In this document: one piece after another, positions 9,201 to 20,559 of the stretch | Layout of the letters: each line of letters opens with the position of its first letter | How positions within the stretch are numbered: the stretch's first letter is position 1 | Assembly (NCBI RefSeq): GCF_031180885.1 | Contig: NZ_JAPSLK010000002.1 | Span: 441,369-486,306, forward strand | DNA from: Saccharothrix sp. | GTDB taxonomy: Bacteria; Actinomycetota; Actinomycetes; Mycobacteriales; Pseudonocardiaceae | Length of the DNA: 44,938 nucleotides | Direction of reading: 5' to 3' | The notes under the pieces: model-generated | The model's input: only the letters and a program-made list of their open reading frames with translations | Database searches by the model: none | What the model was told of the DNA's origin: nothing | Position numbers and translations under genes: made by a program

Positions 9201-9974
9201 TCACCACGTGCTCGGATCGCCCCACGTGCGCACCGGACCCGACTCCACCACCGGCACCGCCACCAGGTCCGGCACCGTCTCCTGCACCGGCCCGCGCACG
9301 AGCGCCGAAGCGACCCCGTCGTAAGGCGTCGGCTCGTCGTTGCAGATCACCACGAGCGCACCGGCCTGCGCCGCCAACCCCACCAGACCGGCCGCCGGCT
9401 CCACCGACAACGACGTCCCGACCACCAGCATCAGGTCGCAGTCCAGCGCCGCCACCCGCGCCGACCGCAGCACGTCGGGGTCCAGGGGCTCGCCGAACGC
9501 CACCGCGGTCGACTTCAGGGTCCCGCCGCACGTCGTGCAGTCCGGGTCCTCCTCCCCCGCCCGCACCCGCGCCACCGCGTCCGCCATCGGACCCAGCGCA
9601 CCGCAGTCCGCGCACACGGTCCCCAGCATCGACCCGTGCAACTCGACCACCGCCGACGACCCGGCCCGCTGGTGCAGCCCGTCGACGTTCTGCGTCAGCA
9701 GTGTCCGCAACCGCCCCGCCCGCTCCAGGTCCGCGACCGCCCGGTGCGCCGCGTTGGGCGACGCCGTCCACAGCGGGTGCTCGGCCCGGAAGCGCCACGC
9801 CGCCCGCCGCACGGACGGGTCCTTCAGGTAGCTCTCCAGGGTGTCCCCGCGGCCCAACCGGGTCCACAGCCCCGACGTCCCGCGGAAGTCGGGGATGCCC
9901 GACGCCGTGGACACCCCGGCCCCGGTGAGCACGGTGATCCGCCGCGCCGCGGCCATCGCGTCCCGTGCGTCCAT
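9201..9974 (-). CDS. Sir2-family NAD-dependent protein deacylase
   Basis: 257 residues. Sirtuin signatures are all present: ITVLTGAGVSTASGIPDFRG (NAD pocket), TQNVDGLHQRAGS, the catalytic histidine in VELHGSM, and two CxxC pairs that bind structural zinc (CADCGAL and CTTCGG). It removes acyl groups from lysines using NAD; in actinomycetes the bacterial homologue is usually called CobB and regulates acetyl-CoA synthetase. ATG 9974 is preferred over the GTG at 9983, because GAGG lies 9 bases upstream of the ATG. It is divergent from the membrane-protein gene at 10016, leaving a 41-bp shared promoter region. Confidence 0.92.
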   Translation of the reverse strand: MDARDAMAAARRITVLTGAGVSTASGIPDFRGTSGLWTRLGRGDTLESYLKDPSVRRAAWRFRAEHPLWTASPNAAHRAVADLERAGRLRTLLTQNVDGLHQRAGSSAVVELHGSMLGTVCADCGALGPMADAVARVRAGEEDPDCTTCGGTLKSTAVAFGEPLDPDVLRSARVAALDCDLMLVVGTSLSVEPAAGLVGLAAQAGALVVICNDEPTPYDGVASALVRGPVQETVPDLVAVPVVESGPVRTWGDPSTW

Positions 9975-10015
9975 GCGCTCCACCCTCGCACGCCCCGGTT
10001 TGCGAGCATGACCCG

Positions 10016-10468
10016 GTGCGCAGGACGTGGGGAGCGGTCGTCGGGGTTGTCGGCTTGATCACAGGCGTGGCGGGGACGTTCCTGCCGTGGCTGCGGTCCG
10101 GGTCGGTGGTGCGGAACAGTTACGAGGTGCTCGCGTTCCGTGGTTTCGCCGGGTTGGACGGGGCGGCCGGCGAGGTGGTCCGGGGCGTCTGGGTGGCGAT
10201 CACCCCCTTGGCGGTGTCCTGCGTGGTGCTTTGGGTGCTGCGACTTCACCGGTTCGCCGCATGCGCCGGACTGGTTTTTGGCACGATTGCGGGAACGGTG
10301 GCGGCCCTTGCCGCCGTCCAAGGGGGCAACGAGGGAGCACTGGTCGGGATCACCCTGACCGGACCGGTGGTGACCCTCGGTGGTGCGTTGCTGGGGGTCG
10401 CGGGTGCGATCACCGTGCTCACCGCGAAATCCCGCACCGTGATCGTGAGTCCAGGAGGAGCACCGTGA
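10016..10468 (+). CDS. Small integral membrane protein of unknown function
   Basis: 150 residues with four predicted transmembrane segments (about 6-26, 55-75, 81-103 and 118-139). No catalytic motif is visible and I do not recognise the family. GTG 10016 is chosen because hydrophobic coding begins here and the upstream frame runs into the Sir2 start region. Its stop overlaps the GTG start of the next gene by 4 bp (GTGA), so the two are translationally coupled and probably work together at the membrane. Confidence 0.75.
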   Translation: MRRTWGAVVGVVGLITGVAGTFLPWLRSGSVVRNSYEVLAFRGFAGLDGAAGEVVRGVWVAITPLAVSCVVLWVLRLHRFAACAGLVFGTIAGTVAALAAVQGGNEGALVGITLTGPVVTLGGALLGVAGAITVLTAKSRTVIVSPGGAP

Positions 10469-11970
10469 GCTACCCAGGTGGCGGCGGAGGCGAATGGCCA
10501 CCGCAGAACAACCCCTACGGCCAGCCGCAGCCCGGCTTCGGCCAGCAGGGCGGCTACCCGCAGCAGCAGCCGCAGCCCGGTTTCGGGCAGCCGGGCGGGT
10601 ACCCGCAGACCGGTCCGCAGCCCCAGCAGGGCTTCCCGCAGACCGGCCCGCAGGGCTTCCCCCAGCAGGGGTACGGCCAGCAGCCCGGGTTCGGCGGACC
10701 GCAGCAGCCGTTCGGCCAGCAGCCCTACGGTTTCGACGGCGGTGAGCCGCCGAAGAAGAAGCGCACGGGGCTGATCATCACGGCGGTCGTCGCCGTGATC
10801 GCGCTCGCCGCGGGCACCTTCTTCACGGTGCAGGCGCTGCGCAGCTCCGACGTGGCGGCGGGCTCGGAGACCCCGACCACCGCGGCGAACAACCTGCTCA
10901 GCGCGCTGGGCAGCGGTGACGTCCTGGGCATCATGAACGGCCTGGCGCCCGCCGAGGCCAAGCTGAGCAAGGACTACACCGAGGCCACCGTCGACGAGGC
11001 CAAGCGGCTGGAGATCCTGAAGAAGGACGCGGACCCGCAGAAGATCAGCGGCATCCAGATCAAGAGCGAGGGCATCAAGTTCGACGACGCCGCCGCCGAG
11101 AAGGTCAACGACCGCCTGACCATCAACAAGGTGGTCGAGGGCAAGATCACGGTGACCTCGGACGTCAAGCAGATCCCGCTGACCGACAAGCTGGTCAAGG
11201 CGCTGGGCGCGAAGCTGGACCAGGAGCCCGAGACCGAGACGCTCGACTTCGCCAAGGAGAAGGAGAAGCGCAAGGGCAAGCCGATCGGCATCGCGACGAT
11301 CAAGGTCGGCGACGACTGGTACCCGTCGCTGTTCTACACGATCGCCAACGCCTACCTCGAGGAAGAGGACCTGAAGTGGCCCGCGCAGGGCATCAAGCCC
11401 GCCGGCGCGGACAGCGCGGAGGGCGCGGCGAAGCAGATCGTGGAGAAGGCGCTGGCCGGTGACCTGGAGGGCGTCATCGCCCTGCTGCCGCCGGACGAGA
11501 TGGGCGTGCTCCAGGACCTGGGCCCGGTCCTGCTGGACCAGGCCGGTCGCATGGGCGACAGCGGCGCCAAGCTGGTGGAGCTGGAGACGGACTCGAAGGA
11601 CGTCACCGGCGGCAAGCAGCTGACCATCAAGAAGCTGGTCCTCGACGTCAAGGGCGAGCGCGGCGAGATCACCCGCGACGGCGACTGCTACACCGCCAAG
11701 GCCCAGGGCGAGAAGACCCAGAAGATCTGCGCGGACGAGATCGCCCAGCTCGTCGAGCAGCAGGGCGGCCGGGACGTGCCGCCGGCGGCGGTCGACGTGA
11801 TCTCCCGCGTCGGCGCGCAGGTGCTCAAGGACGGTCTCGGCGTGGTCGCCACCGAGGTGGACGGCAAGTGGTACGTCAGCCCGATCCGGACGTACAGCGA
11901 GGTCGTGCTGACCCTGATGCGCGGTCTCCAGCCGAAGGACATCGACGAGCTGCTGAAGCTGGTCAAGTAA
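10465..11970 (+). CDS. Membrane-anchored protein with Gln/Pro/Gly-rich N-terminus and two related extracellular domains
   Basis: 501 residues. The first 95 or so are cytoplasmic and low complexity, built from PQPGFGQ, GGYPQ and TGPQ repeats, ending in a basic KKKR stop-transfer. One transmembrane helix follows (TGLIITAVVAVIALAAGTFF, in part), then a large extracellular region. That region seems to be a duplication: TTAANNLLSALGSGDVLGIM near residue 138 and SAEGAAKQIVEKALAGDLEG near 317 start two similar domains of about 160 residues. Relatives in actinobacteria are sometimes mislabelled FliL; I would not use that name. Function unknown. A strong terminator follows the stop. Confidence 0.8.
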   Translation: MSYPGGGGGEWPPQNNPYGQPQPGFGQQGGYPQQQPQPGFGQPGGYPQTGPQPQQGFPQTGPQGFPQQGYGQQPGFGGPQQPFGQQPYGFDGGEPPKKKRTGLIITAVVAVIALAAGTFFTVQALRSSDVAAGSETPTTAANNLLSALGSGDVLGIMNGLAPAEAKLSKDYTEATVDEAKRLEILKKDADPQKISGIQIKSEGIKFDDAAAEKVNDRLTINKVVEGKITVTSDVKQIPLTDKLVKALGAKLDQEPETETLDFAKEKEKRKGKPIGIATIKVGDDWYPSLFYTIANAYLEEEDLKWPAQGIKPAGADSAEGAAKQIVEKALAGDLEGVIALLPPDEMGVLQDLGPVLLDQAGRMGDSGAKLVELETDSKDVTGGKQLTIKKLVLDVKGERGEITRDGDCYTAKAQGEKTQKICADEIAQLVEQQGGRDVPPAAVDVISRVGAQVLKDGLGVVATEVDGKWYVSPIRTYSEVVLTLMRGLQPKDIDELLKLVK

Positions 11971-11978
11971 GTCCTGCG

Positions 11979-12017
11979 ACGAAGCCCCCGCTCGGCTCCG
12001 GCCGGCGGGGGCTTCGT
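11979..12017. terminator. Bidirectional terminator hairpin
   Basis: Perfect 13-bp stem (ACGAAGCCCCCGC at 11979-11991 pairing with 12005-12017) around a 13-base loop. It lies between convergent genes, and its right arm touches the stop codon of the ABC permease. Confidence 0.85.
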
Positions 12018-12661
12018 CACGCCCGGCGCGGGCCGAGGGTGCGGGCGAGCCAGGTGCCGCCGATGGTCAGGGCCAATGCGCACACGGCGGAGGTGGTGAG
12101 GGCGGTGGGGATGCCGCGGTCGTGGCCGAGGGCGCCGAGGACGTTGCCGATGGGCGGGACCTGGCCGAACAGGAACGCGGCGAACACCAAGGCCACCGCG
12201 AGCAGCACCGACCACCCGTGCTGCGTGACGACCGGACGCGCGCACAGCACACCCACGCCCACTCCGGTCAACCCGCACACCAGCAGCGCCGCGAACCCGA
12301 TCGCGATCACCGACAGCGGATACGGCCTGGGCTGGGTCAGGACCGGTGCCAGAGTCGCCAGGAGTGCCACGAACAGCGCGGCCAGCGCGGACAGGGTTGC
12401 GACCGCCGCGTGGACCCGCCACCAGCCTGCCGTCGCCACCGTCACCGTGCGCCGCACGGGGTCTTCGGCCGTCGCGATCACGATGGTCAGCCACACCGCG
12501 ACCGGGTAGACGAACACGCACGTCCCGGCGTAGGCGGACAGGGGCGGGCCGGCGTCGGACGAGTTCAGCATCGCCAGCACGGCCCCGAACAGCAGCAACG
12601 GCGGCAGCCAGCGCTGGGTGCGCAGGACGTCGGCCAGCAGGTACCGCACCAGGGCCGTCAC
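12017..12661 (-). CDS. ABC transporter permease
   Basis: 214 residues with about six hydrophobic segments, no substrate-binding domain, and the general look of ABC-2-type exporter permeases. The GTG at 12661 overlaps the stop of the ATPase gene (GTGA), so the two proteins are translationally coupled and form one transporter. The frame is open far upstream inside the ATPase gene, but that part is a shadow. The substrate cannot be told from sequence. Confidence 0.8.
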   Translation of the reverse strand: MTALVRYLLADVLRTQRWLPPLLLFGAVLAMLNSSDAGPPLSAYAGTCVFVYPVAVWLTIVIATAEDPVRRTVTVATAGWWRVHAAVATLSALAALFVALLATLAPVLTQPRPYPLSVIAIGFAALLVCGLTGVGVGVLCARPVVTQHGWSVLLAVALVFAAFLFGQVPPIGNVLGALGHDRGIPTALTTSAVCALALTIGGTWLARTLGPRRA

Positions 12662-13401
12662 CACCGCACGCTCCGCACCGAGCAACCCAGTCGCAGGACC
12701 GACGCCAACACCTGGTCGCTGTGGGTTGCGACGACCTCCACACGCGCACCCGAACCGACCGCAGCGGCTGAGAGAACCCCCTCTAGAGCGCTGACCTCGG
12801 GCAACAGCGCCCCGACCCGGGCCAGTTCGATGACCACGCCGGTCGAGGTGGCCCCCAGTGGCAGCTCGCGCGCGCCGGGGAGGTCGTGGCCGTGGTGGTC
12901 GGTGACCAGGACGGCGGCTGTAGTCGAGGCCAGGAAGGCCCGGAGGGCGGAGGCGGCGGCGACGTCCAGGCCGGACCAGGGTTCGTCCAGGACCAGCAGG
13001 TCGCGCGCGGTCAGGGCTTGGACCAGGGCGATCTTCTGGGTGTTGCCCTTCGACAAGGTGGCCATGGGGGCGTCCGGGTCGCCGACGAAACCGAGCGCTT
13101 CGACCAGGTCCCAGCGGACCGGGACGCCGCGCACGGCCGCTTGGTGCCGCAGGTAGTCCCGGGCGCTCAACCGCACACCGGACGGGAAGCGCTCGGGCAG
13201 CCAACCCACCGAACGCGGCCGGGACACCGTGCCCGCCGAAGGCTTGCTCAGGCCGGCGGCGATGCGCAGCAGGGTGGACTTGCCGGAGCCGTTGCCCCCG
13301 GTGACGACCACGGCCTCACCGGGCTCCACGGACAGCGAGACGTCCCGCAGCACCCACGGACCGCGTCCGTACCGCTTCCCGATTCGATCAAGACGGACCA
13401 C
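12658..13401 (-). CDS. ABC transporter ATP-binding protein
   Basis: About 247 residues from GTG 13401. Walker A is GGNGSGKST, the Q-loop follows near [10 protein letters not shown], the signature is LSKGNTQK (a variant of LSGGQ that is common in exporter ATPases) and Walker B is [13 protein letters not shown], with the switch histidine in VTDHHGHD. Together with the overlapping permease it makes a minimal exporter. The frame stays open to 13509, and the start is not certain; [12 protein letters not shown] is the usual N-terminus. The gene is divergent from acnA, and the AcnR-like operator lies between them. Confidence 0.88.
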   Translation of the reverse strand: MVRLDRIGKRYGRGPWVLRDVSLSVEPGEAVVVTGGNGSGKSTLLRIAAGLSKPSAGTVSRPRSVGWLPERFPSGVRLSARDYLRHQAAVRGVPVRWDLVEALGFVGDPDAPMATLSKGNTQKIALVQALTARDLLVLDEPWSGLDVAAASALRAFLASTTAAVLVTDHHGHDLPGARELPLGATSTGVVIELARVGALLPEVSALEGVLSAAAVGSGARVEVVATHSDQVLASVLRLGCSVRSVRW

Positions 13402-13436
13402 GGGTGTGATGATGCTCCGATCTACGTGGGGCCGGC

Positions 13437-13466
13437 TTGAAGCCGAATACAGGACACGCGTACTGT
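13437..13466 (+). promoter_or_regulatory. acnA promoter overlapped by an AcnR-type operator
   Basis: The 16-bp sequence CAGGACACGCGTACTG (13450-13465) matches at every specified base the AcnR operator CAGNACnnncGTACTG known from corynebacteria. A plausible -35 TTGAAG (13437-13442) and -10 TACTGT (13461-13466), 18 bp apart, place the operator across the spacer and -10, where a bound TetR repressor would block RNA polymerase. acnA starts about 90 bp downstream. The promoter boxes are weak matches; the operator match is the strong part. Confidence 0.75.
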
Positions 13467-13555
13467 TTAGGCCGAGAGCGCGCCGCACTCCCGGGTGCGG
13501 AAGACTCACCAGAAGTTCCCAAACCGACTTTGCGCGTCACCAGATGGAGTTTCAC

Positions 13556-16369
<2,814 letters not shown>

Positions 16370-16381
16370 TCGCTCGACCTG

Positions 16382-16416
16382 AAGGGGCCGTCCACCTGCC
16401 GGGTGGGCGGCCCTTT
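16382..16416 (+). terminator. Terminator of acnA
   Basis: GGGGCCG-CCACC pairs with GGTGG-CGGCCC around TGCC, and the stem runs into a TTTT tract. It lies 13 bp after the acnA stop. Confidence 0.85.
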
Positions 16417-16688
16417 TGGTTGGGCGACTATTTCCGCGGAAGGTGTAACGCAGCGCCGATCAAAAACGACGGACGCTCGTCTTCACCCCTTCGAGTGATA
16501 ACCCTTCAGCCCCGCCAAATTCGCACCCAACCTTCGACTACCGACCCGTTCCTACTTCGCCAGAGCGCCTTTCAGCCGGATCTTCGCTGGTCCGCGCCTG
16601 TTCGGGGATCGACCACCGGCCCTTGCCGCCAATTGCGCGACGTGCGGGTGGCCGCACGCGTGGAATCGGCGTGCACAGGGAGGTGCGA
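16417..16688. other. Intergenic stretch, no gene seen
   Basis: Slightly less GC-rich than its surroundings. No frame shows convincing codon use and no hairpin stands out. It is probably the former promoter region of the MMPL gene that follows. Confidence 0.5.
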
Positions 16689-17595
16689 ATGCGCAGAAAA
16701 GCACTGGCGGTCGCTCGCCCCGCGCCTGGGTCGCGGTCGGCGGGCAGGACGAGGTGTTCCGGCAGGTCGGCGCGCAGGCCGCGCGGGACTTCCTGCGGGC
16801 GGAGCTGATCGTGGTGCCGGTGGTGTTGTTGCTGCTGGTCCTGCTCTACCGGAGGGTGTCCCTGGCGCTGGTGACGATCGGGGTCGGGCTGTTCGCGATG
16901 GTCGCCACGCTCGCCGGGCTAGTCCGTGGCGGGGGCGCTGACGATCCTGCCCGCCGCGCTGGCGATGCTGAAGCCACATCCGGCGCGGGAGCGGTCGGCC
17001 GGGTTGTGGGCGCGTACGGCCAATATTGCCATGAACCGTCCATTGTGGACGGGTGGTGTGGCCTTGGTCGGGTTGTTGCTGGTGGCCGCGCCGGTGTTGG
17101 GACCGCGGTTCGGGTTGCCGGACGACCGGATCCTGCCGCCGGACGCGTCCAGCCGCAGGAGCAGACCGACGCCGTCCGCGTGGTCGGCGCGGGGGTGCGG
17201 GACCCGGGCGCGGTGGCGGAGGCTGAGCCTGCGACGGGATGTCGCGGATCTGCCCGAACCCGGTGCGGATCTCCTCCTGCACCACGGAGCGCTGGAGGCC
17301 GGTGGTCACGGCGGTCCGCTCGTCCCCGCTGTGGTGGTACTCCTCGGAGCCGCTGATCACCGCCGCCGGCGCGATCCTGGCCCTGTCGTTCGCCGCCTAC
17401 ACCACGGGCAGCGTCATGTACCTGCAGATGCTCGGCGCGGGCATGGCGGTCGCGGTGCTGGTGGACGCCACCGTGGTGCGGGCCGTGCTGGTGCCGGCGC
17501 TGATGCGGTTGGCGGGTCGGGCGAACTGGTGGGCGCCACCGTTCCTGCGCCGCGTGCACACCCGGTTCGGCCTCGCCGAGGGCTCGCTAGGGTGA
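16689..17595 (+). pseudogene. Scrambled MMPL-family transporter remnant
   Basis: Pieces of an MMPL/RND lipid transporter (normally 700 or more residues) remain in several frames. One frame holds AARDFLRAELIVVPVVLLLL and the next membrane helix (about 16724-16921). A second frame holds GALTILPAALAML and NRPLWTGGVALVGLLLVAAP (about 16922-17155). A third holds QEQTDAVRVVGAGVRDPGAV (about 17160-17230). The C-terminus is LITAAGAILALSFAAYTTGS to RLAGRANWWAPP (17351-17595). The piece that should precede LITAAG is on the opposite strand (17285-17344). Most of the N-terminus and the middle periplasmic domain are deleted. No working protein can be made. Confidence 0.85.
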
Positions 17596-17617
17596 TCTCC
17601 TTCGAGGGGGTCTGCGG

Positions 17618-18796
17618 ATGTTCGCGTTGGTGTTGGTGGGACTGCTCAGCACGCTGTGGGAGTACGGGCCGCCGGTCGGCGCCGCCGTGCTGGTGGTGGT
17701 GACCGGGTGGACGCGGTCGGTGCGGCTGGGCATGGCGACGGCCGCGTTCACCGTGGCGGCGCTGGTCACCCACCAGCCGTTCCCGGCGCTGGTCGCGCTG
17801 ACCGGCGCGCTGCTGATCGCCGCGCACGACGTGCACGCGCGGCGGCCCGGCGAGTGGTTCCCGCTGCTGGCCACGGGTTCGGGCGTGCTGCTCGCGTTCC
17901 TGGGCGAGGAGTGGGAGGCGTTCGCGCCGGTGTGGGACCACACCGGCACTTATGGTGCGTACTACGCCGACCTGAGCGCGTCGACCGCGGTCGCGATCGG
18001 CGGCTCCACGGGCTCGGACTGGGCGCTGTCCGTGGTGGTCGCCGTGGTGGTGGCGGCGGGGTTGGCGTTGTGGGCGTGGCAGGCACGGAGCCTTGTGGTG
18101 CTCGCGACCGCCGCCGGCTACCTCGCCGCCGCCTGGTACACCAGGCCGGAGACCTCTGGGCCGGGGATGCGGTTCCTGAGCCAGGCGCAGTTCGAGGCCG
18201 CGTTCGCCACCGCGGACGCGGCCACGCGGCCCGAGGTGGTGCTGCTCGCCGGGGCGGCGGTGGCCTTCGGGCTGGCACACGGGTGGCGGGACTGGGTGCC
18301 GCTCGCGGTGGTCGGGCCGTTGAGCACGCTGTGGGACTTCGGGGGCGCGGCGGGCACGGCCGTGCTGCTGGCGGCGGCGTGGCGGCTGCGCAGTTGGCGG
18401 CTCGCGGGTGCGACGGCGGCCTTCGCGATGGCGGACTTCGTTGCGGCACAACCGCTTCCGGCCGTGGTCGCACTGGCCGGGGCGCTGGTGGTCATGGCGC
18501 ACGACCTGCACGCCGGCCGACCCGGGGTGTGGTTCCCGTTGCTGGTCCTGGGAACCGGGCTGTTCCTGGTGGCCGCCCTGTTCTCGACCGTCCCGACCGA
18601 GTCCTTCGGCTGGTTCGCCTACACGCCGATGACCGAGTCCTCCGCCTGGCAGGTGCTGCGGAACGGTGGGTACGTGGGCGAGCTGCCGGGTTTCGTCAGC
18701 CTGGACCCGGTGCTCGACTTCCACCCCTCGGCGGTGGTGCTGGCCGGTGCGGCGGCCGCGCTCGTCCTGCGCGACCGCCGCACGCGAACCCGTTAG
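17618..18796 (+). CDS. Polytopic membrane protein with internal duplication
   Basis: 392 residues, about 12 hydrophobic segments, ATG preceded by GAGGGGG. The two halves are plainly related: VGLLSTLWEYGPPVGAAVLV near residue 7 matches VGPLSTLWDFGGAAGTAVLL near 230; later ALTGALLIAAHDVHARRPGE matches ALAGALVVMAHDLHAGRPGV, and both continue WFPLL. The second copy is closely spaced to the end, and a shorter C-terminal extension with conserved Trp/Tyr follows. I do not recognise the family. The stop overlaps that of the convergent hydrolase gene (shared TTAG). Confidence 0.78.
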   Translation: MFALVLVGLLSTLWEYGPPVGAAVLVVVTGWTRSVRLGMATAAFTVAALVTHQPFPALVALTGALLIAAHDVHARRPGEWFPLLATGSGVLLAFLGEEWEAFAPVWDHTGTYGAYYADLSASTAVAIGGSTGSDWALSVVVAVVVAAGLALWAWQARSLVVLATAAGYLAAAWYTRPETSGPGMRFLSQAQFEAAFATADAATRPEVVLLAGAAVAFGLAHGWRDWVPLAVVGPLSTLWDFGGAAGTAVLLAAAWRLRSWRLAGATAAFAMADFVAAQPLPAVVALAGALVVMAHDLHAGRPGVWFPLLVLGTGLFLVAALFSTVPTESFGWFAYTPMTESSAWQVLRNGGYVGELPGFVSLDPVLDFHPSAVVLAGAAAALVLRDRRTRTR

Positions 18797-20382
18797 AACG
18801 GCTGGACGTTGGGCTGGAAGACCTGCCCGGCGGCCGGCGTCTTGAGGTTCACCAGGTAGTCGGTCACCACGGTGTCCGCACCCGCGCTGTCACCCAGGAT
18901 GCAGTGCCCGAACGCGTCCACGCTCAGCAGCACCGCGTTGCCGAGCTGGCGGGCCATGCGCTGGGAGAACTTGTACTGCGTCGCCGGGTCGTAGTAGTTG
19001 CCCACCACGACGACCGGGTTCTTGGTCCGCTTGTGCCACGGACCCGCGTACCGGTCCGGCTTCGGCACCGGCCACGACGCGCACGTCAGCAGGTCGGCCG
19101 CGGCCTGCTGGCGGCCGAACGTGGGCGACTCCCGCTCCCACTTCGCCGCCACGTACGGGAACAGCTCCGGGATCCGCGTGAACGGCTTGTCGGTGCAGTT
19201 CACGCCGTAGTACGAGTCGTCGGACAGGTACTCCGCGTCCGCCAGACCCGCCCGCACGTCGGCCATGCCGTGCTTGTTGGCCAACGGCTTCTCCAGCTCC
19301 GGCTCCGCCTGCGCGGTCAACGCCGCCGACGGGTGCAGCACGGCGTAGATCGACTGCAACCACGCCGCCAGCGCCTTGAACCGGGTCGGCGCGTACAGGT
19401 CGCCGGTGACCCGGCCGATGTAGCCGGCGTAGGTCACGACCTGGCCCGAGGGCAGGGTGATCGGCGCCTTGCGCAACGAGTCGCGGACCTCGTCGAACTT
19501 GGCGCGCGGGTCGCCGTCGCTGTACGCGCACTTGTCGCCCTCGGCGTCGCAGCGCTTGAGGAACGCGTCCAGGGCCAGCTCGAAGCCCTGCGCGCGCTGC
19601 CGGTCGTACTCGGCGCCGTTGGACGTGCGCAGCGCCGGGTCCACGTTGCCGTCCAGCACCAGCGCGCGGGACCGCTGCGGGAACAGGTTCGCGTAGGTCG
19701 CGCCGAGCAGCGTGCCGTAGGAGAAGCCGACGAAGGTCAGCTCTCGGTCGCCCACACCCTGCCGGAGCAGGTCGAGGTCACGCGCCACGTCCTCGGTCGA
19801 CATGTGGTCCAGCAGCGGCCCGGCGACCTTCGCGCACGAGTCGGTGTAGTCCTTGGTCGCGTCCATCGTGTCGCGGATCTCGGTGCGGGTGACCGGGACC
19901 GACGACATGCGCCCGAAGACCTCGTTGGCCTCCTCCTCGGTCTTGAAGCACCGCAACGGGGTGCTCCGGCCGACCCCGCGCGGGTCGAACCCGATCAGGT
20001 CGAACCGCTTCATGATCTCCGGCTGGAAGAACGAGCTGCCGTACGCGGAGTAGATGAGCCCGGCGCCACCGGGCCCACCGGGGTTGATGAACAGCGACCC
20101 GACCTTGTTGGCCTGGTCGGTCGCCGGCGCCTTCATCAGGGCGATGGTGATCTTCGCGCCGTGCGGCCTGCGGTGGTCCAGCGGCACGGGGTGGTTGGCG
20201 CAGGTGACCCGTTCCCGCTGGGCGGCGGGGATCTGCGCCAGCACGTCGTCCGCGCACTTGCTCCACTGGACGGGCGCGCCACCCAGGGCTTCCTGCGCGC
20301 CGGCGCTACCGGTCGCCACGAGGCCGGACACCGCGGTGCCCAGCGCCAGCGCGGCGACCAACGTTCTAGAACCAAGCTTCAC
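18793..20382 (-). CDS. Secreted alpha/beta-hydrolase, tripeptidyl aminopeptidase-like (S33 family)
   Basis: 529 residues. The start GTG 20382 has GAGGGAG eight bases upstream and begins a good signal peptide (about 1-30, ending GSAGAQ). The hydrolase core has the oxyanion stretch FINPGGPGGAG, the nucleophile serine in VGFSYGTLLGA (near 222), and a C-terminal TAP-like domain with the catalytic histidine in VDAFGHCILGDS. Several cysteines suggest disulfides, as expected outside the cell. Streptomyces homologues (Tap, SlpD/E) release tripeptides or act on secreted precursors. It lies after the egt operon but is separated from it by a terminator, so it is probably an independent gene. Confidence 0.9.
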   Translation of the reverse strand: MKLGSRTLVAALALGTAVSGLVATGSAGAQEALGGAPVQWSKCADDVLAQIPAAQRERVTCANHPVPLDHRRPHGAKITIALMKAPATDQANKVGSLFINPGGPGGAGLIYSAYGSSFFQPEIMKRFDLIGFDPRGVGRSTPLRCFKTEEEANEVFGRMSSVPVTRTEIRDTMDATKDYTDSCAKVAGPLLDHMSTEDVARDLDLLRQGVGDRELTFVGFSYGTLLGATYANLFPQRSRALVLDGNVDPALRTSNGAEYDRQRAQGFELALDAFLKRCDAEGDKCAYSDGDPRAKFDEVRDSLRKAPITLPSGQVVTYAGYIGRVTGDLYAPTRFKALAAWLQSIYAVLHPSAALTAQAEPELEKPLANKHGMADVRAGLADAEYLSDDSYYGVNCTDKPFTRIPELFPYVAAKWERESPTFGRQQAAADLLTCASWPVPKPDRYAGPWHKRTKNPVVVVGNYYDPATQYKFSQRMARQLGNAVLLSVDAFGHCILGDSAGADTVVTDYLVNLKTPAAGQVFQPNVQPF

Positions 20383-20514
20383 GAGCGGCACTCCCTCGCG
20401 TGGCGGATCGGTGCCGCCCCTCGTCGACATCCACGGCACCGTCGCGCGAGGCTCCCATCCGGAGCGGTTCGGGAACACCCGCAGAACGGAGGGTTTGCTC
20501 CATCCGATCGGCCT

Positions 20515-20555
20515 ACCCGGTGTGGGCGCTGAGCCACTCGGCGCCCACACCGGGT
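20515..20555 (-). terminator. Terminator of the egtABCD operon
   Basis: Perfect 15-bp stem (20515-20529 with 20541-20555, core CCCGGTGTGGGCGC) with an 11-base loop, 4 bp downstream of the egtD stop. Confidence 0.85.
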
Positions 20556-20559
20556 CGAC

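Noticed and set aside
10465..11970. FliL flagellar protein
   Set aside because: No other flagellar gene is present, and the domain layout does not fit FliL; the name is a common mislabel.
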